From CAZKWG01 sp964615375 (GTDB lineage: Bacteria > Myxococcota_A > UBA796 > CAZKWG01), in contig CAZTOW010000004.1 of NCBI GenBank assembly GCA_964615375.1, positions 1 to 64,000 on the forward strand: DNA of 64,000 nt. The letters run 5' to 3'. Position numbers and translations under genes: made by a program. Shown here one piece after another: positions 39,516 through 48,211 of this stretch; the stretch's first letter is position 1, and the number at the start of each line of letters is the position of its first letter. The notes beneath the pieces were generated by a model, which was given only the letters and a program-made list of their open reading frames with translations, did not search any database and was not told the origin of the DNA.

Positions 39516-40859
39516 ATGCTCCTGCTCTCGCTGCTCGCGTGCCAGCCCGACGATGCGCCCCCCGCGCCGCCGCCCCGCCCGGACATCGTGCTGGTCGTGA
39601 TCGACACGCTGCGCGCGGACCACCTGGGCGTCTACGGGCACACCCGGGCGACCTCGCCCAACATCGACGCGCTGGCGCGGGAGGGGGCCTGGTACAGCCG
39701 GGCCTACGCCCAGAGCGGCTGGACCCTGGCCAGCTTCGCCAGCATGCTCACCGGGACCCTGCCGCACGAGCACCGGGTGGTGCGGGACGGGCGGGACCCC
39801 ACGCGCTACGGGCACCTGGACGCCGGGCTGACCACGCTGGCGGAGGCGCTCGGCGCGGCGGGCTACGCGACGGGGGCGGTGGTGAACAACACCTTCCTGG
39901 CCCCCGAATTCGGCCTGAACCAGGGCTTTCAGAGCTGGGACTGGCAGGGGGCGGACAACGGCAGCCACCGCACGGCGGACCAGACCGTGGACCTGGGGCT
40001 GGCCTGGCTGGACGCGCAGGCGGGGCCGGGCTTCCTCCTGCTGCACCTGATGGAGCCCCACATGGGCTACACCCCGCCGGAGGACGTGCGCGGCACCTTC
40101 GCCCCGCGCGAGAGCCCGCCGATCCCCCTGCCCTTCGTGAGCGCGGAGCAGGCCGGCGTGGGCTTCGGCAAGACCGGGCCGCCGCCCTCGGCCGAGGTGC
40201 AGGACTACATCTCCCGCTTGTATGACGAGGAGATCTTCACCGCCGATCGCGCGGTCGGGCGCCTGGTGGCCGGGCTGCGGGAGCGGGGGCGCCTGGACCG
40301 CGCCGCCCTGATCGTGACGGCGGACCACGGCGAGGAGCTGTGGGATCACGGCGGCTTCGAGCACGGGCACGCGCTGACGGGCGAGCTGGTGCGCGTGCCG
40401 CTGGTCGTGCGGATGGAGGGCGCGCGGGGCGGGCCGAGCGGGCGCGTGGACACCGTCGTCGAGCACCTGGACCTCTTCCAGGGGATCCTGGGCCTGGCCG
40501 GGGCGCAGCGACCGGCGGGCTCGCGCGGGGAGGACCTCTTCGGCGGCGCGCTCACCGACGGGGCGGCCCTCTCCGAGAACTGCCTCTACGGGCCTGACCG
40601 GGCCGCGATCGTGGACCGCACCCACCGCCTCAGCGTGGACCTGCTGCGCGGGGCGGGCGAGGTCTGGGCCGTCTCCGAGGACGGCACGGAGCGCGAGCGC
40701 CTCCAGGGGCCGGCGCAGTCCGCCCAGGGCGAGCGCCTGCTCCCCCAGCTCCAGGCGGCGCGCGGCGGGCTCGCCCCCATCGACGCGGGCGGCGCCACGC
40801 GCATCCCCAGCGCCGAGGCCTTCCAGCAGCTCAAGGCCCTGGGCTACCTGGAGGAGTAG
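39516..40859 (+). CDS. Sulfatase-superfamily lipoprotein with Thr at the nucleophile position
   Basis: ATG 39516 gives 447 aa with the signal LLLSLLAC. A GTG at 39495 overlapping the previous stop is an alternative start. The alkaline-phosphatase fold is clear: DIVLVVIDTLRADHLGVYGH, HLMEPHMGY, then TADHGEELWDHGGFEHGH. In the usual CxPSR position the protein reads SGWTLASFASMLTG, so there is no Cys/Ser for formylglycine and Thr probably serves as nucleophile, as in LTA-synthase-like and phosphatase-like members. Substrate unknown. It forms a two-gene lipoprotein unit with the GDSL-like gene. Confidence 0.82.
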   Translation: MLLLSLLACQPDDAPPAPPPRPDIVLVVIDTLRADHLGVYGHTRATSPNIDALAREGAWYSRAYAQSGWTLASFASMLTGTLPHEHRVVRDGRDPTRYGHLDAGLTTLAEALGAAGYATGAVVNNTFLAPEFGLNQGFQSWDWQGADNGSHRTADQTVDLGLAWLDAQAGPGFLLLHLMEPHMGYTPPEDVRGTFAPRESPPIPLPFVSAEQAGVGFGKTGPPPSAEVQDYISRLYDEEIFTADRAVGRLVAGLRERGRLDRAALIVTADHGEELWDHGGFEHGHALTGELVRVPLVVRMEGARGGPSGRVDTVVEHLDLFQGILGLAGAQRPAGSRGEDLFGGALTDGAALSENCLYGPDRAAIVDRTHRLSVDLLRGAGEVWAVSEDGTERERLQGPAQSAQGERLLPQLQAARGGLAPIDAGGATRIPSAEAFQQLKALGYLEE

Positions 40860-40862
40860 AAA

Positions 40863-40875
40863 CTAGGCCAACTAG
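40863..40875. other. CTAG-N5-CTAG motif, copy d, between convergent genes
   Basis: CTAG, GCCAA, CTAG. The second CTAG provides the TAG stop of the methyltransferase gene on the minus strand. The sulfatase-like gene ends 4 nt upstream. Confidence 0.5.
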
Positions 40876-41921
40876 CGCCGAATCCCGGTGGCCCGGAAGG
40901 TCTCGTTGTTCTTCACCCGGCGGGTCACCGAGATGTCGGCGAAGCCGTGGTCGGCGAACCATACCTCCAGCTCGTCGTCCGTGAACCAGTGGTGGACCGG
41001 GTTCTTCAGGCGGTCGTAGACGTCGGCCACCACGACCTTGTAGGGCCAGCGGTGGTGATCGTGGACCGGGAGGTGACTCACGATGTTCTTCGCCACGGGG
41101 ACGTACTGGAAGGCCTTGTAGGGGGTGTGCGAGAACACCCGCAGCCCGCTGGCGATGACCTGGCTCACCCGGTAGAGCTCCTCCGGCTCGAGCCCGGTGG
41201 TCACGCCGCGCACGGCGTTGCTCATGGCCAGGGTCACGCCCTGGCGGGGGCCGTAGACCCACAGCGAGAGCCGGCCCGAGGGGCGCAGGACCTCCGTGAG
41301 GGCGGCCATGGCCTCGCGGGGATCCTCGAGGTAGTGCAGCACGCCGAAGGAGAGCACCATGTCGAAGATGCTCTGCCGGAAGGGCGGCGCGCGCAGGTCG
41401 GCCTGGACCAGGTGGACGCGCTCCAGGGTGCGGGTGTTGTTGGCCGCGCTGGCGATGGCGTCGCCGCTCGCGTCCATGGCCACCACCTCCGCGCCGTAGC
41501 GGGCGGCGTAGAAGGCGTGGCGGCCGAAGCCGCAGCCCGCGTCCAGGACCAGGCGCCCGATGAAGTCCTTGGGCTTCAGCGGCTCCGCGTAGTCCAGGAA
41601 GCTCTCCTCCCAGGCGGGGAAGGCGTTGTCGAAGGTCGTCCAGCGGTGCGCGCTGGCGGGGCCCTCCTCCATGCCGCGCGGGATCATCCGGGGCACGCCC
41701 TCCTTGATGGGCCAGGCGGCGCCGCAGTCCTGGCAGTGGATGGCGCCCTCCAGGATCTCCACCTCCTCGCGGCGCTGGAGGTCCACGCCGGCCAGCGGCG
41801 CCTCGTCGGGCTCGAAGTGCCCGCGGGTGATGGGGCGGTTCTCGGTCCGCCGGGTCTCCAGCGCGAGGCGGGGGCTCTTGCAGGCGGGGCAGCAGAGCCA
41901 GCTCATCAGGCGGTACTTCAC
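40872..41921 (-). CDS. Zinc-ribbon SAM-dependent methyltransferase
   Basis: A 349-aa protein. The N-terminal ~85 residues form a Trm112-like zinc ribbon with paired cysteines at 11/14 (CPAC) and 63/66 (CQDC) and the WPIKEGVPRMIP motif. A class I methyltransferase domain follows with motif I VLDAGCGFGRHAFYAARYG (~125-143), acidic loop VVAMDAS, and FDMVLSFGVLHYLEDPREAM. The C-terminal ~130 residues resemble those of methyltransferases in glycan or natural-product clusters. The substrate cannot be told from sequence. It is divergent from korA across a 114-nt gap. Confidence 0.85.
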   Translation of the reverse strand: MKYRLMSWLCCPACKSPRLALETRRTENRPITRGHFEPDEAPLAGVDLQRREEVEILEGAIHCQDCGAAWPIKEGVPRMIPRGMEEGPASAHRWTTFDNAFPAWEESFLDYAEPLKPKDFIGRLVLDAGCGFGRHAFYAARYGAEVVAMDASGDAIASAANNTRTLERVHLVQADLRAPPFRQSIFDMVLSFGVLHYLEDPREAMAALTEVLRPSGRLSLWVYGPRQGVTLAMSNAVRGVTTGLEPEELYRVSQVIASGLRVFSHTPYKAFQYVPVAKNIVSHLPVHDHHRWPYKVVVADVYDRLKNPVHHWFTDDELEVWFADHGFADISVTRRVKNNETFRATGIRR

Positions 41922-41979
41922 GGGGGCCCTCCAGGCGGCCAGGGATGTAACCCGATGTCTCGTGCGGGTCGATCACTCC

Positions 41980-42008
41980 TTTCCGAGGGCCGGTCGGCGT
42001 GCTATACG
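41980..42008 (+). promoter_or_regulatory. Candidate promoter of korA
   Basis: TTTCCG (41980-41985) and TATACG (42003-42008) are spaced 17 nt, about 28 nt before ATG 42036. The -35 match is weak. Confidence 0.35.
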
Positions 42009-42035
42009 TGCGCCCCATCACGCGGAGCGAGGACG

Positions 42036-43895
42036 ATGTCCCAGGAAACCCAAGACAGAGCGGTCCAGGGGAAAGAAGTTCAGGTGGTCGACGAGGTCGT
42101 GATCCGCTTCGCCGGAGACTCCGGCGACGGAATGCAGGTCACGGGGACCTTGTTCACCAACACCACGGCCAGCCAGGGCAACGACCTCGCGACCTTCCCG
42201 GACTTCCCGGCGGAGATCCGGGCGCCCGCGGGCACGCTGGCCGGCGTCTCGGGCTTCCAGCTTCACTTCTCCTCGCGGCGCATCCACACGGCCGGCGACG
42301 CGCCGGAGGTGCTGGTGGCGATGAACCCGGCGGCCCTCAAGGTCAACCTGCCGGATCTGCGCCCCAACGGCATGGTCATCGTGAACACGGACAAGTTCAC
42401 GGACAAGGAGCTGGAGAAGGCCGAGTACACCAGCAACCCGCTGGAGGACGGCAGCCTGGAGGGCTATCAGGTCATCCCGGTCCCGCTGACGGCGCTCACC
42501 AAGCGCGCGGTGGACGGCATGGGCCTGGGCACCAAGGAGACCGACCGTTGCAAGAACTTCTTCGCGCTCGGCATCACCTACTGGCTCTACAACCGGGACA
42601 TGGAGCACACCCGGCGCTGGATTGAGCAGCGCTTCAAGGCGCCCTACATCGAGGCGAACATCCGCGCGATGACGGCCGGCTACAACTACGCCGACACGCT
42701 CGAGCTCTTCCGCAGCTCCTACGAGGTGCCGGCGGCGAAGCTGGAGCCGGGCACCTACCGCAACATCACGGGCAACGCCGCGACGGCCCTGGGCTTCGTG
42801 GCCGCGGCGAAGCTGGCGGGCCGCCCCCTCTTCCTCGGGTCCTACCCCATCACCCCGGCCTCGGACATCCTGCACTCCCTGTCCGGCTTCAAGGACTTCG
42901 GGGTCGTGACCTTCCAGGCGGAGGACGAGATCGCCGCGGTGACCTCGGCCATCGGCGCGGCCTACGGCGGCTCGCTGGCCATCACCACCTCCTCGGGCCC
43001 CGGCATCGCCCTGAAGAGCGAGGGCATGAGCCTGGCGCTCATGACCGAGCTGCCGCTGGTCATCGTGGACGTGCAGCGCGCCGGCCCCTCCACGGGCCTG
43101 CCCACCAAGACCGAGCAGGCGGACCTGATGATGGCCCTCTACGGCCGCCATGGCGAGTCGCCCATGCCGGTCATCGCGGCGAGCAGCCCGGTGGACTGCT
43201 TCTACGCGGCGATCGAGGCTATGCGCATCGCGGTGGAGTTCATGACCCCGGTGATGCTGCTGACCGACGGCTCGCTGGCCAACGGCTCGGAGCCCTGGCG
43301 CATCCCCGCGGTGGAGGATCTGCCCGAGATCAAGGTCAGCTACGCCACGGACCCGGCCACCTACAAGCCCTACGCCCGCGACCCGCAGACGCTGGCCCGC
43401 CCCTGGGCCATCCCCGGCACGCCGGGGCTGGAGCACCGCATCGGCGGCATCGAGAAGCAGGACATCACGGGCAACGTGAGCTACCACCCCGGGAACCACG
43501 AGCACATGTGCCACCTGCGCGCCGAGAAGGTGAAGCGCGTGGCCCAGCGCGTGGAGCCGCAGGAGGTCTTCGGCTCGGACAGCGGGCTGCTGGTGCTGAC
43601 CTGGGGCTGCACCTTCGGCGCCACCCGCACGGCGGTGGAGCACGCGCTGAAGAGCGGCATCAAGGTGGGTCACGCGCACCTGCGCTGGCTGAACCCCTTC
43701 CCCGCCAACCTCGGCGAGATCCTCGCCCGCTACGACCAGGTGCTGGTGCCCGAGCTGAACATGGGTCAGCTCGTGAAGCTCATCCGCGCCGAGTACCTCG
43801 TGGACGCGGTCTCCTTCTCCAAGATCCGCGGCCAGCCCTTCAAGGTGGCCGAGGTCCTGGCCCGCATCCAGCGCATGGTCCAGGTCGACGCCTGA
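42036..43895 (+). CDS. korA: 2-oxoglutarate:ferredoxin oxidoreductase, fused gamma-alpha subunit
   Basis: A 619-aa protein from ATG 42036. Residues ~20-205 form the gamma (CoA-handling) domain: VIRFAGDSGDGMQVTG, then DFPAEIRAPAGTLAGVSG. From ~245 on lies the alpha domain with ITGNAATALGF, GSYPITPASDILHSLS, FQAEDEIAAVTSAIGAAYGG and TTSSGPGIALKSEGMSLA, followed by the domain II-like C-terminus. With KorB it converts 2-oxoglutarate (or a related 2-oxoacid) and CoA to succinyl-CoA and CO2, reducing ferredoxin in the cytoplasm. Followed by korB after 54 nt. Confidence 0.92.
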   Translation: MSQETQDRAVQGKEVQVVDEVVIRFAGDSGDGMQVTGTLFTNTTASQGNDLATFPDFPAEIRAPAGTLAGVSGFQLHFSSRRIHTAGDAPEVLVAMNPAALKVNLPDLRPNGMVIVNTDKFTDKELEKAEYTSNPLEDGSLEGYQVIPVPLTALTKRAVDGMGLGTKETDRCKNFFALGITYWLYNRDMEHTRRWIEQRFKAPYIEANIRAMTAGYNYADTLELFRSSYEVPAAKLEPGTYRNITGNAATALGFVAAAKLAGRPLFLGSYPITPASDILHSLSGFKDFGVVTFQAEDEIAAVTSAIGAAYGGSLAITTSSGPGIALKSEGMSLALMTELPLVIVDVQRAGPSTGLPTKTEQADLMMALYGRHGESPMPVIAASSPVDCFYAAIEAMRIAVEFMTPVMLLTDGSLANGSEPWRIPAVEDLPEIKVSYATDPATYKPYARDPQTLARPWAIPGTPGLEHRIGGIEKQDITGNVSYHPGNHEHMCHLRAEKVKRVAQRVEPQEVFGSDSGLLVLTWGCTFGATRTAVEHALKSGIKVGHAHLRWLNPFPANLGEILARYDQVLVPELNMGQLVKLIRAEYLVDAVSFSKIRGQPFKVAEVLARIQRMVQVDA

Positions 43896-43949
43896 TCTGT
43901 GCGGAACCCGAATCTCCCCTGAAGAATACTCCTTTTTCTCGAGGTCGCC

Positions 43950-44966
43950 ATGAGCGCCGTCCCCGCTCCCGTGTACGCCAAGAAGGACTTCATGTCCGAT
44001 CAGACCATCCGGTGGTGCCCCGGATGTGGTGACTACGCGATCCTCTCCCAGGTGCAGACCGTGTTCGCCGAGCTCGGCGTCAAGCGCGAGGACTTCGCGG
44101 TGGTCAGCGGGATCGGCTGCTCGAGCCGCTTCCCCTACTACATGAACACGTTCGGCTTCCACACGATCCACGGGCGCGCCCCCGCGGTCGCGACCGGGCT
44201 CAAGATGGCGCGGCCGGAGCTCTCCGTCTGGATCGCCACGGGCGACGGCGACGCGCTCTCCATCGGCTGCAACCACACGGCCCAGATCCTGCGCCGCAAC
44301 GTGGACGTGAACATCCTGCTGTTCAACAACCGTATCTACGGGCTCACCAAGGGTCAGTACAGCCCGACCTCGGAGGAGGGCAAGAAGACCTACTCCACGC
44401 CGGTGGGCTCCATCGACCACCCCTTCGAGCCCTGCGCCTTCGCGCTGGGCGCGGACGCGAGCTTCGTGGGCCGCTCCGCCGACATCTTCGTCAAGGAGCA
44501 GCGCGACCTCCTGCGCGCCGCGCACGCCCACAAGGGCGCGAGCTTCGTCGAGATCTACCAGAACTGCAACATCTTCAACGATGGGGCGTTCACGGCGATC
44601 ACCGAGAAGAAGACGCGCGAGGACAGCGTCATCTGGGTGGAGCACGGCAAGCCGCTGGTCTTCGGCGGCGAGGTGAAGAAGGGCCTGCGGCTGAACAGCC
44701 GCTGGCAGCTCGAGGCTGTGCCGCTCTCGGATGAGTTCACGGCGGAGATGGCGCTGGTCCACGACGAGACCAACGCCATGCTGGCCACGCTGCTGGCCCG
44801 CATGCAGATGCCGGACTTCCCCGTGGCGATGGGCGTGATCTACCGGAACCCGCGCTCCTCCTACGAGGAGAAGGCGACCGCGCAGATCACGGCCGCCCAG
44901 AGCAAGCCGGGCGCGGGCGACCTCGCGAAGGCGCTCTCCGGCAACAACACCTGGGTCGTGAAGTAG
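43950..44966 (+). CDS. korB: 2-oxoglutarate:ferredoxin oxidoreductase, beta subunit
   Basis: A 338-aa protein. It carries the cluster cysteines WCPGCGDYAIL and GIGCSSRFP, and the thiamine-pyrophosphate/Mg motif TGDGDALSIGCNH with FNNRIYGLTKGQYSPTS. It binds TPP and a [4Fe-4S] cluster and works with KorA in the TCA cycle. The gene layout korA-korB without separate ferredoxin-like delta subunit is the usual two-gene form. Its stop is 1 nt before the TTG start of the HAD gene. Confidence 0.93.
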   Translation: MSAVPAPVYAKKDFMSDQTIRWCPGCGDYAILSQVQTVFAELGVKREDFAVVSGIGCSSRFPYYMNTFGFHTIHGRAPAVATGLKMARPELSVWIATGDGDALSIGCNHTAQILRRNVDVNILLFNNRIYGLTKGQYSPTSEEGKKTYSTPVGSIDHPFEPCAFALGADASFVGRSADIFVKEQRDLLRAAHAHKGASFVEIYQNCNIFNDGAFTAITEKKTREDSVIWVEHGKPLVFGGEVKKGLRLNSRWQLEAVPLSDEFTAEMALVHDETNAMLATLLARMQMPDFPVAMGVIYRNPRSSYEEKATAQITAAQSKPGAGDLAKALSGNNTWVVK

Positions 44967-44967
44967 C

Positions 44968-45759
44968 TTGCGCCCCATCGCCGAGCTGGGGCCCGTCTCC
45001 GGGCTCCGGGGCATCCTCTGCGACATCGACGACACGCTCACCTGGGAGGGTCGGCTCATCCCCGACGCTCTGGAGGGGCTGGCGCGAGCGCAGGCGGCGG
45101 GGCTGCGCGTGGTCCCCGTCACCGGTCGCCCGGCGGGCTGGGTGGACCACATCGCGCGCATGTGGCCCGTGGACGGGGTGGTCGGCGAGAACGGCGGGCT
45201 GTGGTTCTGGATGCAGCACGGCCGCCTTCAGCGGCGCTTCCTGCAGAGCGCGGCCGAGCGCGCCGAGAACCGCAGAAAACTAGATAATATAGCCTCCGAG
45301 ATCCTGGCCGAGGTCCCCGGGACCGCGCTGGCCAGCGACCAGCCCTACCGCGAGCTGGACCTGGCCATCGACTTCTGCGAGGACGTCCCGCCCCTGCCCG
45401 ACGCCGCGGTGGACCGCATCGTGGACGCCTTCCAGCGCCGGGGCGCCACCTGCAAGGTCAGCTCCATCCACGTCAACGGCTGGTTCGGCTCCTTCGACAA
45501 GATCGAGGGCTTCCGCCGCTTCCACCGCGACCGCTGGGGCGAGGAGATGAGCCCGTCGGAGTGGGCCTTCTTCGGGGACTCCGCCAACGACGAGCCGATG
45601 TTCAAAACATTCTCGTTGTCCGTTGGCGTGGCCAACGTGGCGCGCTTCCTGCCGCGCCTCCAGCACCCGCCGGCCTGGATCACGACCCGGAACGGGGGCC
45701 ACGGCTTCGTCGAGGGGCTGGACCGGATCCTGCGCGCGGCGGGCCTCGACGGGCGCTGA
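44968..45759 (+). CDS. HAD-superfamily (Cof-like) phosphatase
   Basis: A 263-aa protein. The only in-frame start near the domain is TTG 44968, directly after the korB stop. Motif I LCDIDDTLTWEG supplies the nucleophile Asp, motif II is VTGRPAG, motif III Lys lies in GSFDKIEGFRRF, and motif IV is FFGDSANDEPMF. The cap resembles the C2 cap of Cof/sucrose- or mannosylglycerate-phosphate phosphatases (LDLAIDFCEDV, HVNGWFGSFDK). The substrate is probably a sugar phosphate. The 3' end overlaps the convergent Asp-box gene by 80 nt. Confidence 0.85.
   Translation: MRPIAELGPVSGLRGILCDIDDTLTWEGRLIPDALEGLARAQAAGLRVVPVTGRPAGWVDHIARMWPVDGVVGENGGLWFWMQHGRLQRRFLQSAAERAENRRKLDNIASEILAEVPGTALASDQPYRELDLAIDFCEDVPPLPDAAVDRIVDAFQRRGATCKVSSIHVNGWFGSFDKIEGFRRFHRDRWGEEMSPSEWAFFGDSANDEPMFKTFSLSVGVANVARFLPRLQHPPAWITTRNGGHGFVEGLDRILRAAGLDGR
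45280..45292. other. CTAG-N5-CTAG-like motif, copy e (one mismatch)
   Basis: CTAG, ATAAT, ATAG, inside the HAD phosphatase gene. Same spacing and same ATAAT core as the copy at 52427. Confidence 0.35.
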
Positions 45760-48211
45760 GCGCGATCAGAGCCAGGATCCCGAGCCCGGCGCGCCGCTCC
45801 TCGCCGCTGCCCTCCCCGCTCCCCTCCCCGCGCTCCAGCCCCCTGCTGGCGCAGGCGCAGCCCGCGGGCTTGGGCGTGAGGCCCCCTCCCCCGCCGGTCT
45901 CCTCGAGCCCGGTCTCCTCGAGGCCCGTCTCCTCGAGGCCCGTCTCGTCCCCGCCCTCGTCGAGCGCGAGCACGAGCCCCTCCGAGCGGCCCTCGACGGC
46001 GTCGATGACGATCCCGCCGCCCTCCAGGCCGATGAGGGTCAGCTCGTGCCAGCCGGCCTCCAGGCCGCTGATCGACCAGAGCGGGCCGTCCTCCAGGGCG
46101 TGCCCGGCCCCGGCGATGCTCCCCGCGGACGCGCCGTCCACCAGGACCAGGGCCACCGAGCTCTCGTCGATGGCGCCGAGCACCGCGATCTCCTCGCCCC
46201 GCACGCTGACCCGGAGGGTGGCGCCCACCCCCATCCGCTCCACCGTGCCGAGCCCGGCGCCCTCCCAGCCCTCGGGCGCGCACAGGGGGCAGTCCACGAA
46301 CCAGCTCGAGCTCTCCACGCGCTCCAGCCCCGACCAGCGCCGCAGCGTCGCGAGCTCCGACCCGACTCCCGCGGCCCACATCACGCCGTCCGGGGTGGCC
46401 AGGAGCAGCCCAGGACCGCCGGTGACGCCGTCGAGGTGCTCCGCCTGAAAGGCCGCCGCGCCCAGGCTGATCCCGAGATCGACCCAGTCCTCCCCTCCCC
46501 CGTCGCCCCGCAGCAGGCGCCCGGTGCGCGTAGTCAGGAAGGCCGTCCCCTCTGCCCCGGCGACGAGATCGGTGGGCGCGTCGCGATCGAGGGGCGAGGC
46601 GCTCCCCCAGCTGAGCAGATCCTCGGTCCAGGAGACGGCGCCCTCGTCGGCCACCAGCAGGCGCGGGGGCGTGGTGTCGAGCACCGCCGGACCCACCGTC
46701 TGCTCGCCATCCCCGGAGAAGACCAGGGTCCAGGCGCCGTCCTCCTCACAGGCGAGGGCGGTGGGCGCCCCCCCGAGCACGCAGGTCCGCCCGTCGAAGC
46801 TCACCCCGCCCACGGGGTCGGAGTCTCCGAGCGCCTCGATGAGGGCCTCGTCCAGGACCCAGCTGGCGCCGTCGTCCTCGGTCCAGGCCAGCGCGAATGG
46901 CCCCTCCTCCTCGCGGCCGACGACCCCCACCCGATCCTCCAGCAGGATGAGCCCGAAGCTCATCGCGAAGGGCATCGTGGGCCGCGTCCAGGTGGTGCCC
47001 GCGTCCAGGCTGAGCTGCGTCTCGTGGTCGGCCAGGGCCCAGATCTCGTCGGGGCGCCCCGGGCGCTGGGCGACGCGCTGGATGTTCTCGGCGTTCTGCC
47101 CGGGCCCTGGGGTCTGGTAGCTCTGGCCCCCGTCCTCGCTCAGCACCACCCCCGCGGCGTAGCCCCCCACCCAGACCCGCGGCGCCCCCTCGCCGTCGGG
47201 GGAGGCGGCCAGCCCGCGCGTGTAGGCCGGGCCCAGCAGCGGGAGCTCCTGCCAGGTCTCGCCGCGGTCCAGGCTCAGGGCCAGGCCCGCCCAGCCGCCG
47301 ACGAGCGCGCGCTCGCCCTCCACCTGGAGCGCCGTGAGCACCGCGCTGGCGGAGTCGGCCCCGCCGGTGGTGCCGGTCTCGGGGGTCATGGGCGCGCCGA
47401 GCGGGGAGAGCGTCGCGCAGCCGTCCTCGCTCTGGTAGACCTCGCCGCCGCCGGTCCCGACCCAGAGCCGATCGCCGTCCACCGCGATGCGCAGGATCGT
47501 GGGCCAGCCCGTGGCCGGGACCTCGATGTCCCCGCAGCGATCCCAGGTCCCCTCGTGCTCGCTCCAGCGCAGCAGGCGGCCCGTGTCGGTGCCCAGGTAG
47601 ACGACCCCGTCGGCGGCGGCCAGGGCGGACACACCCTCCGCCGGCACGCCGAGCGAGCGCCCCTCGTCCTCGTCGAGCCAGTGCTCGTCCTGGTCCTCGT
47701 CACGGGCCAGGAGCCAGACCTCCCCGTCCACGTCCGCCCAGGCGACGCCCCCCTCGCCTCCGGCGAGCGCCACGACCGGGGAGTCGTGAAGCTGCGACCA
47801 GGGCTCCCCCAGCTCCTCGGCGCGCCAGAGCCCCTCGTCCCCGGCCACCCAGACCCCGCGGCGCAGGAGCAGGCGCCCCAGGCTGGCGGACGGGAGCGAG
47901 GCGTACTCCCAGCGCTCACCGCCGTCCTCGGTCCACCAGAGGGCCTGCTCGCCCAGCAGCGCCAGCGCCCCGTCCTCTCCCGAGGCGTCCACCAGATCGT
48001 CCCAGAGGGGGGCGCCGGTGATGAAGTCCCAGCTCTCCCCGCCGTCCTCGCTGCGCATCAGCAGCGGGAGCATGTGGGGCCGCATGAGCAGCAGCCAGGG
48101 CGCGGAGGCGTCCAGGTCCTCGGGGGCGGCGAGCGCGAGCACCTCGTCGTGCGGGATGTGGGCGCGGCTGAGACCTGACCAGGTCAGGCTGACCAGGATC
48201 GCCCAGACCAT
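45680..48211 (-). CDS. Asp-box (BNR) beta-propeller protein with MYXO-CTERM-like tail
   Basis: An 843-aa protein. ATG 48211 overlaps the upstream TGA by one base. A signal sequence (WAILVSLTWSGLSRAH) precedes many Asp-box blades of the type SEDGGESWDF, TEDGGERWEYA, LDRGETWQELP and SEDGGQSYQTP, as in sialidase/Ycf48-like propellers. Then comes a tandem ETGLEETGLEETG linker, a Cys patch PAGCACAS, and a hydrophobic LGILALIALSARRG helix followed by Arg-rich residues: a MYXO-CTERM-type tail, although it extends ~20 residues further than usual. It is probably surface-exposed and processed. It forms a pair with the upstream arylsulfotransferase-like gene. Confidence 0.83.
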   Translation of the reverse strand: MVWAILVSLTWSGLSRAHIPHDEVLALAAPEDLDASAPWLLLMRPHMLPLLMRSEDGGESWDFITGAPLWDDLVDASGEDGALALLGEQALWWTEDGGERWEYASLPSASLGRLLLRRGVWVAGDEGLWRAEELGEPWSQLHDSPVVALAGGEGGVAWADVDGEVWLLARDEDQDEHWLDEDEGRSLGVPAEGVSALAAADGVVYLGTDTGRLLRWSEHEGTWDRCGDIEVPATGWPTILRIAVDGDRLWVGTGGGEVYQSEDGCATLSPLGAPMTPETGTTGGADSASAVLTALQVEGERALVGGWAGLALSLDRGETWQELPLLGPAYTRGLAASPDGEGAPRVWVGGYAAGVVLSEDGGQSYQTPGPGQNAENIQRVAQRPGRPDEIWALADHETQLSLDAGTTWTRPTMPFAMSFGLILLEDRVGVVGREEEGPFALAWTEDDGASWVLDEALIEALGDSDPVGGVSFDGRTCVLGGAPTALACEEDGAWTLVFSGDGEQTVGPAVLDTTPPRLLVADEGAVSWTEDLLSWGSASPLDRDAPTDLVAGAEGTAFLTTRTGRLLRGDGGGEDWVDLGISLGAAAFQAEHLDGVTGGPGLLLATPDGVMWAAGVGSELATLRRWSGLERVESSSWFVDCPLCAPEGWEGAGLGTVERMGVGATLRVSVRGEEIAVLGAIDESSVALVLVDGASAGSIAGAGHALEDGPLWSISGLEAGWHELTLIGLEGGGIVIDAVEGRSEGLVLALDEGGDETGLEETGLEETGLEETGGGGGLTPKPAGCACASRGLERGEGSGEGSGEERRAGLGILALIALSARRGPPRAGSGPAPRRSRGPRSGS

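Noticed and set aside
40947..42035. Extending korA upstream over the methyltransferase gene (same frame is open)
   Set aside because: The recognised gamma domain starts just after ATG 42036, and the upstream part is antisense to a real methyltransferase gene.
42018..45161. Open minus-strand frame of over 1000 codons opposite korA and korB
   Set aside because: It is the antisense mirror of two well-recognised genes; its translation is His/Arg/Val-rich low complexity with no motifs, as expected from third-position GC bias.
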